NCBI RefSeq assembly: GCF_001544755.2
Contig: NZ_FCOF02000014.1
Coordinates: forward strand, 1-64,000
Source: Caballeronia catudaia
GTDB taxonomy: Bacteria; Pseudomonadota; Gammaproteobacteria; Burkholderiales; Burkholderiaceae
Length of the DNA: 64,000 nucleotides
Direction of reading: 5' to 3'
In this document: one piece after another, positions 9,416 to 18,008 of the stretch
How positions within the stretch are numbered: the stretch's first letter is position 1
Layout: every line of letters starts with the position of its first letter
Notes under the pieces: model-generated
Databases searched by the model: none
Seen by the model: the letters and a program-made list of their open reading frames with translations, nothing else
Told to the model about the DNA's origin: nothing
Position numbers and translations under genes: made by a program

Positions 9416-10248
9416 TGGCGATTCTCAACATCATCGGCGCGGGGCGCGTGGGCGCGACGCTCGGCAATCTCATCGTCGCGAACCGCGTGCTCGATATCGG
9501 CGACGTGTGCGATACGGATCTCTCGCGCGCGCGCGATGCGGTCGATTTCATCGGCGCGGGCCGCGCGCTCGACGATATCGCCGCGATGCGCCCCGCCGAT
9601 ATCTGGCTGCTGTCTGTGCCGGACATGCGCATCGCCGACGTGGCGCTGGCGCTCGCGCAGCATCGCAAGGACGCAGCGCCCGCGGTCGCCGTGCATTGCA
9701 GCGGCGCGCTCGATACGGACACGCTCGCGCCCTTGCGCGCGATCGGCTGGAGCGTCGCGAGCGCGCATCCGATGCTGAGCTTCGCGAATCCCGGCACGTC
9801 CGTGTTCCAGTTCGAAGGCACACCGTGCGGGCTCGAAGGCGACGGCGCCGCGCGCGCCGCGTGGAGCGACGTGCTCGCGGCGATCGGCGCGCGCTGCTTC
9901 GAGATCGAGCCGGGCAGCAAGCAGCTTTACCACGCGGCGGCGGTCGTCGCGTCGAACTTTCTGCCGGTGCTCGCGGCGATGTCGGTCGAGATGTGGCAGG
10001 CGGCGGGCATTCCACAGCCGCTCATCGACGACATGATGCACACGCTGTCGCGCAATGCCGTCGACAACGTGCTCGCGCTCGGCCCGAAGGATGCGCTGAC
10101 CGGTCCCGCCGCGCGCGGCGACCGCGCGGTGGTCGAGTCGCAGGCGCGGGCGATCGGCGGATGGGATGCGGTGTCGCGCGAGGCCTACAACGCGCTCTCC
10201 GCGCTCGCGACGCGCCTCGCGCTCACGGGCAAAGTGCGCGACGCATGA
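9415..10248 (+). CDS. Rossmann-like / DUF2520 domain protein
   Basis: A 277-residue protein with an N-terminal Rossmann-like domain (LNIIGAGRVGATLGNLI, GxGxxG-type) and a C-terminal all-helical DUF2520 domain (LYHAAAVVASNFLPVLAAM, then GPAARGDRAVVESQARAI). It resembles the 6-phosphogluconate/ketopantoate-reductase-like NAD(P)-dependent reductase fold; VHCSGALDTDTLAPL and SAHPMLSFANP are the usual conserved blocks of the family. The biochemical reaction is not known to me. The ATG overlaps the preceding TGA (TGATG), implying translational coupling with the aldehyde dehydrogenase. It could be a dehydrogenase working in the same catabolic route. Confidence 0.88.
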   Translation: MAILNIIGAGRVGATLGNLIVANRVLDIGDVCDTDLSRARDAVDFIGAGRALDDIAAMRPADIWLLSVPDMRIADVALALAQHRKDAAPAVAVHCSGALDTDTLAPLRAIGWSVASAHPMLSFANPGTSVFQFEGTPCGLEGDGAARAAWSDVLAAIGARCFEIEPGSKQLYHAAAVVASNFLPVLAAMSVEMWQAAGIPQPLIDDMMHTLSRNAVDNVLALGPKDALTGPAARGDRAVVESQARAIGGWDAVSREAYNALSALATRLALTGKVRDA

Positions 10249-10394
10249 CGCGCACGCTCGATCGCGCTGTCGCTCCCGCTCATGCACGTCGCGAAATCCG
10301 TCGAGCTGGCCAACGCTTTCCAGCTTTCCGTTTCCGCCGCGACATACGCGTTCCTTTCCGCGATCGCCTTCAGCGTGCAGCGCCTCGCGCCGCC

Positions 10395-10585
10395 ACGCTC
10401 GGCAATCTGCGGCGCGCGGCCATTGATCAGGGGATTTCGCCGCAGGCCGCGAGTCATGCGGTCAGCTGACGCAGCGCGAATCGGTCTACATCTACTACCG
10501 GCACCGGACGAAGCAGCCGCTGCGCGTACGAACGTTCATTGATTTCACGATCGGAAGGCTCGCATTTCGCCCTCTCGGCGGCTGA
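10395..10585 (+). pseudogene. Degenerate LysR-family regulator (head-to-tail remnant)
   Basis: The frame from 10395 reads TLGNLRRAAIDQGISPQAAS then HAVS, which looks like a LysR recognition helix region. It stops at a TGA (10467-10469). The overlapping frame from 10463 continues QL, then TQRESVYIYYRHRTKQPLRV and RTFIDFTIGRLAFRPLGG to a TGA at 10583, which is a typical LysR C-terminus (PLRVRTFIDF). About 200-240 codons of an ordinary LTTR would be missing between the halves, so this is best read as a gene with an internal deletion plus frameshift. The rest of the gap (10249-10394 and 10586-10715) shows nothing I can name. Confidence 0.5.
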
Positions 10586-10715
10586 ATTGCGCGCTTTTGC
10601 CGTCGCGTGAATCGTGTGGCTCTCCTGATGAATGAAACTATCCCTTGGATGTGGCGCATCGCCGACTAGAATTCATCGTGCCCTTCCGACCTTCACGCCA
10701 CCCTGGAGCCAAGCG

Positions 10716-11078
10716 ATGAAAACGATCAATGCGCTCAAACTCGCCGCCGCCGCGACGGCGGTCGTCTTTTCCGTCAACGTGTGGCCGCAAACCACCGATG
10801 CGGCGTCCGGCACGACCGCGCCGTCCGCGAGCGCCAAGCCCTCGAAATCCCAGGTCCGCAAGGCCAACCGCGCACTCAGCAAGAAGGTGCAGCAGGCGCT
10901 GCAAAAGGGCGGCGTCGATACGGCCGGCATGAACGTGATCGCAAAGAATGGCGCCATCACGCTCGCCGGGCACACCGCCGACGCGACGCAGATCGACAAG
11001 GCCGCGCAGATCGCGAAGGGCGTCGACGGCGTCACGTCCGTGAAGAATGTTCTGACGATTCAGGAAGGCGGGCAGTAA
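10716..11078 (+). CDS. Secreted BON-domain protein
   Basis: A 120-residue protein with an N-terminal signal sequence (MKTINALKLAAAATAVVFSV, cleavage near VWPQTTDA) and one BON domain in the second half (VQQALQKGGVDTAGMNVIAK, GAITLAGHTADATQIDKAAQ, GVDGVTSVKNVLTI). BON domains occur in periplasmic or outer-membrane-associated proteins (OsmY-like) and are thought to bind phospholipid surfaces, often induced by osmotic or envelope stress. The start is the ATG at 10716 with TGGAGCC upstream, as it gives a clean signal peptide. The gene is followed after 52 bases by an MFS exporter on the same strand. Confidence 0.88.
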   Translation: MKTINALKLAAAATAVVFSVNVWPQTTDAASGTTAPSASAKPSKSQVRKANRALSKKVQQALQKGGVDTAGMNVIAKNGAITLAGHTADATQIDKAAQIAKGVDGVTSVKNVLTIQEGGQ

Positions 11079-11130
11079 GCGCACGGCGCGGGCGCGTCGA
11101 CCACGTGCTCGCGCGCGGCGGGAGCACGGC

Positions 11131-12729
11131 ATGAGCGCGTTCATCGACGTTCACGATCCCGAGCGGCAGCGCCTGCCGTTTCGCGAATCGCTGCTCGCGA
11201 TGCTCGGCATCGCCCTGGTGACGATGCTGGTCGCGCTCGACCAGACCATCGTCGGCACGGCGATGCCGCGCATCGTCGCCGAGTTGAAAGGCTTCGACCT
11301 GTACGCGTGGGTCGCGACGTCGTACATGCTCGCGTCCGTCATCACGATCCCGATTTTCGGGCGCCTGGGCGACCTGTACGGACGCAAGCCGTTTCTGCTC
11401 GCCGCCGTCGTGTTGTTCACCTTGGCTTCCGTCCTGTGCGGGCTCGCGAACGGCATGCTGTTTCTCGTCATCGCGCGCGGCGTGCAGGGCATCGGCGGCG
11501 GCATTCTGCTCGGCACGGTGTTCGCGACCGTCGCCGATCTCTTCCCCGACCCGAGGCTGCGCCTGCGCTGGCTCGTGATCGTCACGTCGACGTTCGGCAT
11601 CGCGAACGTGATCGGCCCGACGCTCGGCGGCATGCTCACGCAGATGCACGGCTGGCGGCTCGTGTTTTTCGTCAACGTGCCGATCGGCCTCGTCTCGCTG
11701 ATGTTCGTGCAACTGTTCGTGCCGAACCTGCATCGTCTGAAACGGCGCGAGCGGATTCAGCTCGACTGGCTCGGCGCGTGCGTCGTCGCGGTGACGCTGG
11801 GCGCGTTGCAACTGCTGATCGAAATGCTGCCGAAGGAAGGACTGAGCGGCACGACGATCGTGCTTTCGCTCGTCACGCTCGTGTTCGGCGCGACGCTGTA
11901 CTTCTGGGAAAAGCGCATGGGCTATCCCGTCGTGCCCGTCGATGTGCTGCTCGACCGCAAGCTCGCGGCGCTGTTCGCGATCTCGGTGCTCGGCGGCTTC
12001 GCGCTTTTCTCGATGGCCTTCTACATTCCGCTGCTGTTTCAGGGCGGCTACGGCATGTCGCCGCACGATTCCGGCATGCTGATCACGCCGCTCCTGCTCG
12101 GCACGACGGTCGGCAGCATGCTCAACAATCGCATCGTCACGCGCATCCGCCGCGCGAACATGCTGCTGTACGCGGGCTTCGCGCTATGCACGGCGGGCTG
12201 TCTCGCACTCGTCTCGCTGAATGGGCACGAACCGCATGCCATCTGGATGGCGTGCATGGGCGCGAGCGGCCTCGGCCTCGGGCTCGTCGCGACGAATCTC
12301 ACCATCTGCTCGCAGCAGATCGTCGCGCGCGAACAGCTCGGCGCGGTCACCGCCCTGCTGCAATCGCTGCGCATTTTCGGCGGCATGCTGGGCACCGCGA
12401 TCACGGGCGCGCTGCTCGGGCATCTCTATGCGAACAATGTGCATCGTCCGCTCGATTCATATCAGGCGACGCAATGGCTCAAATCGTTCGCGAGCCCGGA
12501 TTTGCTGATAGATCGTGCGGAACAGTCCGCGCTGATCGAGCGTCTCGTCGCCGCCGGCCAGTCGAACGACGCGATGACGATGATGCACTCGGCGCGCATG
12601 GCGCTCGTCGAGTCGATTCATGTCGGGCTTGCCGTGGCCGCGCTCGCCGCGTTCGTCGGCTTGTGTCTCGCGTGGTTCGTGCCCGCGGTGCGCGTCGTGT
12701 ATGGCGATGCGCCGGAGCAGCGCGCGTGA
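11131..12729 (+). CDS. MFS drug exporter, DHA2 (EmrB/QacA, 14-TM) family
   Basis: A 532-residue protein with the 14-TM DHA2 pattern. Motifs are MLVALDQTIVGTAMPRIVAE (motif D1 with the membrane Asp), FGRLGDLYGRKPFLLAAVV (motif A), ARGVQGIGGGILLGTVFA (motif B) and NVIGPTLGGMLTQMHGWRLV (motif C, antiporter). Such proteins expel hydrophobic drugs in exchange for protons across the inner membrane. No adjacent EmrA-type adaptor or TolC-like factor is present, so it may act alone or pair with partners elsewhere. The C-terminal tail ends at residue 532 after a last helix (VESIHVGLAVAALAAFVGLC). Confidence 0.93.
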   Translation: MSAFIDVHDPERQRLPFRESLLAMLGIALVTMLVALDQTIVGTAMPRIVAELKGFDLYAWVATSYMLASVITIPIFGRLGDLYGRKPFLLAAVVLFTLASVLCGLANGMLFLVIARGVQGIGGGILLGTVFATVADLFPDPRLRLRWLVIVTSTFGIANVIGPTLGGMLTQMHGWRLVFFVNVPIGLVSLMFVQLFVPNLHRLKRRERIQLDWLGACVVAVTLGALQLLIEMLPKEGLSGTTIVLSLVTLVFGATLYFWEKRMGYPVVPVDVLLDRKLAALFAISVLGGFALFSMAFYIPLLFQGGYGMSPHDSGMLITPLLLGTTVGSMLNNRIVTRIRRANMLLYAGFALCTAGCLALVSLNGHEPHAIWMACMGASGLGLGLVATNLTICSQQIVAREQLGAVTALLQSLRIFGGMLGTAITGALLGHLYANNVHRPLDSYQATQWLKSFASPDLLIDRAEQSALIERLVAAGQSNDAMTMMHSARMALVESIHVGLAVAALAAFVGLCLAWFVPAVRVVYGDAPEQRA

Positions 12730-12743
12730 CGGCTGACTGAATC

Positions 12744-13115
12744 TCAGCGTTTGCTGCGATTTCCGTTGAGCGCCTTGACGATCAGCTTGGTCGGTTCACT
12801 GGCGGCAAGACGCGGGATGTCCGCAACGTGAACCCAGCGGCATCGGTCGATTTCGTTGCTGGCGCGAGGTTTGGCGCTCTTCGGGACATCGCAGACGAAC
12901 ACGTGATGATGCTTCTGTCTTCCGCGATGCTGAAACAGAAACTTCGCCGACTTGCCGGAAAGACGCGTTTCCTCCTTGAGCTCGCGCAGCGCGGCGTCGG
13001 ACAGCTGTTCACCACGCTTGAGCATGCCGCCGGGCAGCGCCCATTTGGTGCGGCGCCGCGCGACGAGCAGAATGTGGTCCCCTCGTCGACAGATGACCGT
13101 AGCTCGCTTTTTCAA
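12744..13115 (-). CDS. NUDIX hydrolase (start TTG)
   Basis: A 123-residue single-domain NUDIX protein. The box reads GMLKRGEQLSDAALRELKEE then TRL, matching G-x5-E-x7-REUxEExxU with the metal-binding REXXEE glutamates intact. The preceding ALPGG is also standard. NUDIX enzymes cleave nucleoside diphosphates linked to another group (oxidised nucleotides, NDP-sugars, ADP-ribose), and the substrate is not evident. The TTG at 13115 is preceded by CGGAG, and the frame is open upstream (RRIKTAIGVG) so a longer protein is possible. It is convergent with the DHA2 exporter and divergent from the CHAD gene. Confidence 0.85.
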   Translation of the reverse strand: MKKRATVICRRGDHILLVARRRTKWALPGGMLKRGEQLSDAALRELKEETRLSGKSAKFLFQHRGRQKHHHVFVCDVPKSAKPRASNEIDRCRWVHVADIPRLAASEPTKLIVKALNGNRSKR

Positions 13116-13235
13116 ACCGACTCCGATAGCTGTTTTGATTCGTCTTCGAATGTGCAGGGGCGTCCTGCGCGCGGGTGAATTTTATCGAACGCGCATAGCG
13201 TTGTGGGGCACGCACAAATAGTGGCATGTCCGGTA

Positions 13236-13250
13236 TTGCGCATTGCGCAA
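13236..13250. promoter_or_regulatory. Perfect palindrome between the divergent NUDIX and CHAD genes
   Basis: TTGCGC-ATT-GCGCAA is a perfect inverted repeat with a 3-base centre, about 90 bases before the CHAD start and 120 bases before the NUDIX start. It lacks a T run and so is not a terminator. It could be an operator for a dimeric regulator; no cognate regulator is identified. Confidence 0.35.
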
Positions 13251-13341
13251 AACCTGTTCCTCGGCTCAAAAAATGCAGTGGGCCGCGTCGCCGGGCAGGT
13301 ATGCATGTTGCACTACGAAGGGCATTCACGAGGAGGACATC

Positions 13342-14190
13342 ATGACCCTGAACGACGACAGACGCGACGGTCATCGCGACGACAAGCGCGCCAGGCCCGA
13401 AACGGCGCAATCGAGATTCGGCGATCTTGCTTCGCCGCTGATCGACGAGGCGACGCACCATGCATCCGCGCTCAACGCGAATTCGGACCCGGAAGAACTG
13501 CACAAGCTGCGGGTCGCGCTGCGCCGGTTGCGTACGTTGTTCTGGGCGTACCGGCCCCTGCTGGACGAGGAGTTCGACACGCGCCAGCGCGCAGTCTTCA
13601 AATATCTCGCGACCTCCGCGGGAAGCGCGCGCGACTGGGACATCCTGCTCGAATTGATGAAGGAGCTCGATGTAGAAGGGCTCGACGAGCCCGCGAAAGA
13701 GCGTCGTGCGGCGGTGCTCGCGACGAGCATCGAGACCATTGCGAATGCGGACGTCAAGCATGTGTTGTGGACGGGGCTCAAGGAAGCGAATCAGGAGCTC
13801 AACACGGGACGCAAGCGCGTGCCCGTCGAACGGTTCGCGAAGAAGCGCATCGACGCGGCGCGCACTCAGTTGAAGAAGCGCATCAAGCGCGCGCTGCACG
13901 CGAAGCAGTCGGACTATGCGGCTTATCACGAAGTGCGCAAGGCCGGAAAAAAGGTGCGTTATCTGCTCGAATTCTTCGATCCGGATATCAAGCCGAAACT
14001 ACGCTCGAAGGTGAAGAGCCTGAAGCGCCTGCAAAAGCGCTTCGGCGCATTGAACGATGTCGTCGCGAGCCACGATCTGCTGGCGCAGGGCACGCTTCCC
14101 ATCGGCGACAGTGTGACGAAACATGCGCTGCGCGCGCTCGACGCCGAACAGAAGCAGCGCATCAAGGCTGCGAGAAAAGCCATTCGCTGA
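13342..14190 (+). CDS. CHAD-domain protein
   Basis: A 282-residue, strongly basic all-helical protein of the CHAD (conserved histidine alpha-helical) domain. Conserved blocks are ELHKLRVALRRLRTLFWAYR (the HKLRVxxRRLR signature), GSARDWDILLELM, EVRKAGKKVRYLLEFF and LKRLQKRFGALNDVVASHDL. CHAD domains bind inorganic polyphosphate through the basic residues and often associate with polyphosphate granules; some are found with CYTH domains, which is absent here. The ATG at 13342 has a very good AGGAGGA eight to ten bases upstream. The N-terminal 25 residues are hydrophilic and probably disordered. Confidence 0.92.
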   Translation: MTLNDDRRDGHRDDKRARPETAQSRFGDLASPLIDEATHHASALNANSDPEELHKLRVALRRLRTLFWAYRPLLDEEFDTRQRAVFKYLATSAGSARDWDILLELMKELDVEGLDEPAKERRAAVLATSIETIANADVKHVLWTGLKEANQELNTGRKRVPVERFAKKRIDAARTQLKKRIKRALHAKQSDYAAYHEVRKAGKKVRYLLEFFDPDIKPKLRSKVKSLKRLQKRFGALNDVVASHDLLAQGTLPIGDSVTKHALRALDAEQKQRIKAARKAIR

Positions 14191-14282
14191 TCTTGGCGCG
14201 GGTGCGGACTTCATCTGCGAGCTGAACGGAAGGATGTCACACTTGTCGCATCAAATGATCGCTCACTTCACGGAGCAGCATC

Positions 14283-15032
14283 ATGGCGCGCAATGAATAT
14301 GTTCTCTTCAAAGGCAAGGTGAGGCTCGGCGTTCCCTTTCTCGCGGGTTACAAGGGCGACCCGCACTATGTCATCGTTAGCGACGATGCGAACGGCAAGG
14401 AATTCCGTATCGTCACCAATGTGAAATCGGATAGCTCGCTGACGGGGCCGGCAGGTTATCTCGTGCTCTATCTCTGGAACCAGTACTTCGATCATCCGAT
14501 GACCGCCGATCTCGCGAAGCTGCCCGCGGGCGTTTCGATGTCGGGATTCCCGAAGCTCGATTACGTGCACGATACGCGTCTCGTCGATCTGAGCGCAATG
14601 CGTCCAATTCCGCTCGACACCGAGCACGAGCAGAACGATATCAACGCGCTGCTCGACGAGATGCTGCAACTCGACATGTCCGCCGATGGCGTCGACTTCG
14701 TTTATCCGACGCCGAGCTACAAGGACCATCGCCTCGGCTGGAAGCCCACGAAGGACGTCACCGTGTACGGCTTCGGCTTTCTCTTCGAACCGGCGAAGGA
14801 CGGCCTTCACGAAACGCATATGAACCAGGGCAATCCGAAGCCGGGCAATGGCAGCCAGGTCAAAGATCATTCGAACGAGAACGGCGTCTTCCAGGACGGC
14901 GCGGTGATGATCGAAGTCGACGGCAAGTTTCAGGCGCTCTTCGTCGCGTTCCAGACGCAACTCGTTCCGACCGACAATCGCGGACGTCCGATACCGGGGC
15001 AATCGCATCCCATTCTGGATGGCAAGGCATGA
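14283..15032 (+). CDS. DUF2278 (YukJ-like) family protein
   Basis: A 249-residue protein that resembles the DUF2278/YukJ family. It begins with a beta-rich stretch (NEYVLFKGKVRLGVPFLA, HYVIVSDDANGKEFRIVTNV) and contains HETHMNQGNPKPGNGSQV followed by NENGVFQDGAVMIEV. The last two blocks are the conserved centre, which carries a motif like HMNQGN with polar residues suited to binding metal or a phosphate. Function is unknown to me. CGGAGCAGC precedes the ATG. Its neighbours, a CHAD protein and an efflux pump, give no functional hint. Confidence 0.8.
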   Translation: MARNEYVLFKGKVRLGVPFLAGYKGDPHYVIVSDDANGKEFRIVTNVKSDSSLTGPAGYLVLYLWNQYFDHPMTADLAKLPAGVSMSGFPKLDYVHDTRLVDLSAMRPIPLDTEHEQNDINALLDEMLQLDMSADGVDFVYPTPSYKDHRLGWKPTKDVTVYGFGFLFEPAKDGLHETHMNQGNPKPGNGSQVKDHSNENGVFQDGAVMIEVDGKFQALFVAFQTQLVPTDNRGRPIPGQSHPILDGKA

Positions 15033-15216
15033 TCGCCTCGCTGTAAAGAACAACTGACGCTTCGCGTGATTAGCTAACGCCGATGCCTTCGTTGGCTTGA
15101 CCACTGCGCGCGACGTGGCCTTTGAGCGATGCGCGCGTTCGACAGGCACAATACGATGATTCCGCCATCCGGGCCGGCCCGAAGACGCAGCCGCGCCCTG
15201 CTCACTCATCGTTGTC

Positions 15217-16452
15217 ATGAACCACGCTCCTGCGAAGAATTCCCCGCGTTTCCTGCTGTTTCTGGTGTGCCTGTTCGCTTCGGCGGGGCAACTCGCCATC
15301 GACATCTACGTGCCGGCGCTGCCCGCGATGGCGCGTTACTTCGCGACCTCGCCGCAGGCGATCCAGTCGAGCGTCTCCGGTTATATGGCGGCGTATGCGA
15401 TCGGCCAGCTCGTGCTGGGCCCCATCGCCGATGCTTACGGCCGCAAGCGGGTGCTGGCGTTCGGGCTCGTCGTCTTCACGCTCGGCTGCCTGCTCTCGCT
15501 GGCCGCGACGGATCTCGAAACCTTCCTGCTCGCGCGCTGCCTGCAGGGCTTCGGCATCGCCGCGACGAACCTGCTCGCGAAGACCATCATCACGGATTCG
15601 TTCTCGGGTCAGGCGCTGATGCACGTGTTCACCTATATGTCGATCGCGTGGGGACTCGCGCCGATCGTCGCGCCCGTCATCGGCGCGCATTTGCAGACGT
15701 GGTTCGGCTGGAAGGCCTGCCTCGTGTTCCTGCTGATCTATGCGATCGTCATGTCGACGTTCGTATGGCGTTATCGCGAGACCTTGCAGAAGCCCGTGCA
15801 GCTCGCGCCGCGCACGCTGATATCGAACGCGGGCAAGGTGTTGTCGAGCCGCGTGTTTCAGAGCTGCTTTCTCGCGCAAGGCCTGTGTTACAGCATTCTG
15901 CTGGTGTTCAACATCGTCGGCCCGTTCATGGTGCAGAACACGCTGCACAAGCCGCCGACTTACTTCGGCTATCTCGCGCTCGCCATCGGCATGATGTACT
16001 TTCTCGGTGGCTTGTCTAACCGCGTGCACGGTCCGCGTCTGCCGAACGCCGAGCAACGGCTGCGCATCGGCGCGCGCGTGATGGCGGGCGCGTCGGTCGT
16101 CATGCTGCTGCTGTCGTTGACGATCGGCCTCACCGTCTGGACGCTCTGCGCGCCCGTTCTCGTGATGGGCTTCTGCGCGGGCGCGATGTACCCGACGTTC
16201 ATGGCGAAGGGCAACTCGCTGTTTCCGCATATCGCGGGGCTGACGGCGGCCATCCTCGGCTGCGCGCTGCTGCTCGTTTCGTCGGCGATGATGGGTCTGG
16301 CGGGTTTCGTTTCGGTGCAGATTCTCACGCCGCTCGCGGTGTTCTTCGTGATTCTTGCATTCACCGTCGTCGCCATGGTCACGCTGCTTCTGCGGCATCT
16401 GGAGCAGGCGCAGGCCGGGCGCGCGGTGCGCAGCGAGGCCGACGCGGCCTGA
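15217..16452 (+). CDS. MFS multidrug exporter, Bcr/CflA (DHA1) family
   Basis: A 411-residue, 12-TM drug:H+ antiporter. It shows AIDIYVPALPAMARYFATS (the Bcr/CflA N-terminal LPxM block), GQLVLGPIADAYGRKRVLAF (motif A), LARCLQGFGIAATNLLAKT and SIAWGLAPIVAPVIGAHLQT (motif C). The Bcr/CflA family exports bicyclomycin, chloramphenicol and related compounds across the inner membrane. The C-terminal half contains a weaker stretch (GGLSNRVHGPRLPNAEQRLR) where the second motif A lies. It stands alone, with 184 bases upstream and 180 downstream without another gene. Confidence 0.92.
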   Translation: MNHAPAKNSPRFLLFLVCLFASAGQLAIDIYVPALPAMARYFATSPQAIQSSVSGYMAAYAIGQLVLGPIADAYGRKRVLAFGLVVFTLGCLLSLAATDLETFLLARCLQGFGIAATNLLAKTIITDSFSGQALMHVFTYMSIAWGLAPIVAPVIGAHLQTWFGWKACLVFLLIYAIVMSTFVWRYRETLQKPVQLAPRTLISNAGKVLSSRVFQSCFLAQGLCYSILLVFNIVGPFMVQNTLHKPPTYFGYLALAIGMMYFLGGLSNRVHGPRLPNAEQRLRIGARVMAGASVVMLLLSLTIGLTVWTLCAPVLVMGFCAGAMYPTFMAKGNSLFPHIAGLTAAILGCALLLVSSAMMGLAGFVSVQILTPLAVFFVILAFTVVAMVTLLLRHLEQAQAGRAVRSEADAA

Positions 16453-16632
16453 TCGCGGGTCCGTTCGAGACTCCATTTGTGAAACAGCCTGTTTGCATTC
16501 GAGCAACCCGACTTCGGAGACCTCTTAGAAAGTCACGCTTCGTAAGAACCTATACTCGGACGCTTCAGACTCTCATTGGCCGGACAGCGCCGTCGTCCCT
16601 ACGACCGCGGAAGTAATCGTCCGGGCCTCTTC

Positions 16633-17667
16633 ATGCCCGAGATAGCCTTGTCATCCTCTCCTCTCGTCACTGTCGTCATTCCGGCTTTCAACGCCGAATC
16701 ATTCATCGGCGAAGCGATCGCCTCCATCCAGCATCAGACGCTCGATGACTGGCAGCTCATCGTCGTGAACGACGGCTCGACCGATCAGACCCTGGCCGCC
16801 GCGCGGCAGGCCGCCGGCGAAGACCCGCGCATCCGTCTCATACATTTCGACCGGAACCAGGGCATCAGCGTCGCGTCGAACGCCGGTTTCGATGCGGCTC
16901 GCGGCGAGTTCATCGCGCGTCTCGACTCGGACGACATCGCGCTTCCGCAAAGGCTCGCTGTCCAGATCGCCGCGTTCCGGGACAACGACTGCCTGGCCGC
17001 CGCCGGATCACACGCGCGCGTGTTCGGCGACGTTCCCGAGGGCATCGCGTATTGCGCGCTCGGCGATGGCGACATCAAGGCGCACCTGTTCGACGGCCTC
17101 AACACGATCAGCGGCGGCACGCTCATGGTGCGTGGCTCGTTCATCCGCAGGCATCGCATCCGCTTCGACGAATGCGCCGCCAGCGCCGAAGATCTCGACT
17201 ATCTCACCTCCGTCATGGCCGCCGGTGGCAAGCTCGCCAACGTCGACGAAGTGCTCACCGAGCACAGGTCGCATCGCGGCAGCTTCACCAACAGCCGGCA
17301 CGACGTGGCGCGCGAGTTCCTGCAAATCGCCCGGCGCCGCCTTCTGGCGCTGTGGTATCCCGGCCTCGATCCACACGACATCGAGCGCATCGTCGCCATG
17401 TACTCCAGCCTCTTCGAGGCCCATGCGGACGCCTTCATCAACACCGTGCGCGCGGTCGACAGACTCGCCACCGCCAATGCGCGCGACTATGGGCAGGACA
17501 CGTCCATCGTTCACCGCATCATCCTCGATCGGCTGGCGAAAGTAGCGGGCGTCTATCGCGACAACAACTTCCTCGATGACTCGCACGTGCAGGCGATGCG
17601 CTGCTTCGTTTCGCCGGCCGTCAGCGCCGTCTTCGACCGGATCGAGCTCGGCGCGCACGCGGCCTGA
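16633..17667 (+). CDS. Family 2 glycosyltransferase
   Basis: A 344-residue GT-A fold transferase. The N-terminus has LVTVVIPAFNAESFIGEAIA, LIVVNDGSTDQTLAAAR (nucleotide-sugar-binding NDGSTD) and GEFIARLDSDDIALPQRLAV (metal-binding DSD). Further on there is GGTLMVRGSFIRRHRIRFDE then AEDLDYLTSVMA, where the ED acts as the usual catalytic-base region. There are no membrane helices, so it is a soluble or peripheral enzyme that adds a sugar to a glycan or other acceptor. The frame is open for 19 codons before the ATG at 16633; I prefer this ATG because homologues begin just before SPLVTVVIPAFN. No polysaccharide cluster surrounds it, so the acceptor is unknown. Confidence 0.9.
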   Translation: MPEIALSSSPLVTVVIPAFNAESFIGEAIASIQHQTLDDWQLIVVNDGSTDQTLAAARQAAGEDPRIRLIHFDRNQGISVASNAGFDAARGEFIARLDSDDIALPQRLAVQIAAFRDNDCLAAAGSHARVFGDVPEGIAYCALGDGDIKAHLFDGLNTISGGTLMVRGSFIRRHRIRFDECAASAEDLDYLTSVMAAGGKLANVDEVLTEHRSHRGSFTNSRHDVAREFLQIARRRLLALWYPGLDPHDIERIVAMYSSLFEAHADAFINTVRAVDRLATANARDYGQDTSIVHRIILDRLAKVAGVYRDNNFLDDSHVQAMRCFVSPAVSAVFDRIELGAHAA

Positions 17668-17771
17668 TGCCTCACGGCGGCGCGGCCTTGCAATGCATAG
17701 CAGAAAAGCTTGTTTGTCCAGGCGTTCTTTACGGCCTAGATTTGAGCTATTCATGCATTGGGAGCCGATCC

Positions 17772-17966
17772 ATGCCGCACTTTCTGACTCGATACGTGCG
17801 TAAGCACTTTACGAAAGACGACGCGGCGCGGGCTGCGCCGACGCAGAACGACACCACGCGCGCGGAACAGCTCGAGCACATTTCCGCCTATGCGCGTGCG
17901 GGATATTTCAACATGGGCTATACCGTCGACGCATTCCAGTTGTCGGGAGAGTCGGCGCTGCACTGA
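17772..17966 (+). CDS. Small hypothetical protein, 64 residues
   Basis: A short hydrophilic protein beginning MPHFLTRYVRKHFTKDDAAR and ending NMGYTVDAFQLSGESALH. It has no signal peptide and no cysteine. GGGAGCCGATCC precedes the ATG at a plausible distance, and a hairpin follows the stop after seven bases, which supports a real gene. I do not recognise the family. Confidence 0.65.
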   Translation: MPHFLTRYVRKHFTKDDAARAAPTQNDTTRAEQLEHISAYARAGYFNMGYTVDAFQLSGESALH

Positions 17967-17972
17967 AACGGA

Positions 17973-17995
17973 AAGCTGCGCGCGATGCGCAGCTT
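17973..17995. terminator. Hairpin between convergent genes
   Basis: AAGCTGCGC-GCGAT-GCGCAGCTT forms a perfect 9-bp stem. It lies between the stop of the 64-residue protein (17966) and the stop of the convergent FMN reductase (18009). T tracts are short on both sides, so it is a probable but weak bidirectional terminator. Confidence 0.6.
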
Positions 17996-18008
17996 CATCG
18001 TTCGACAT

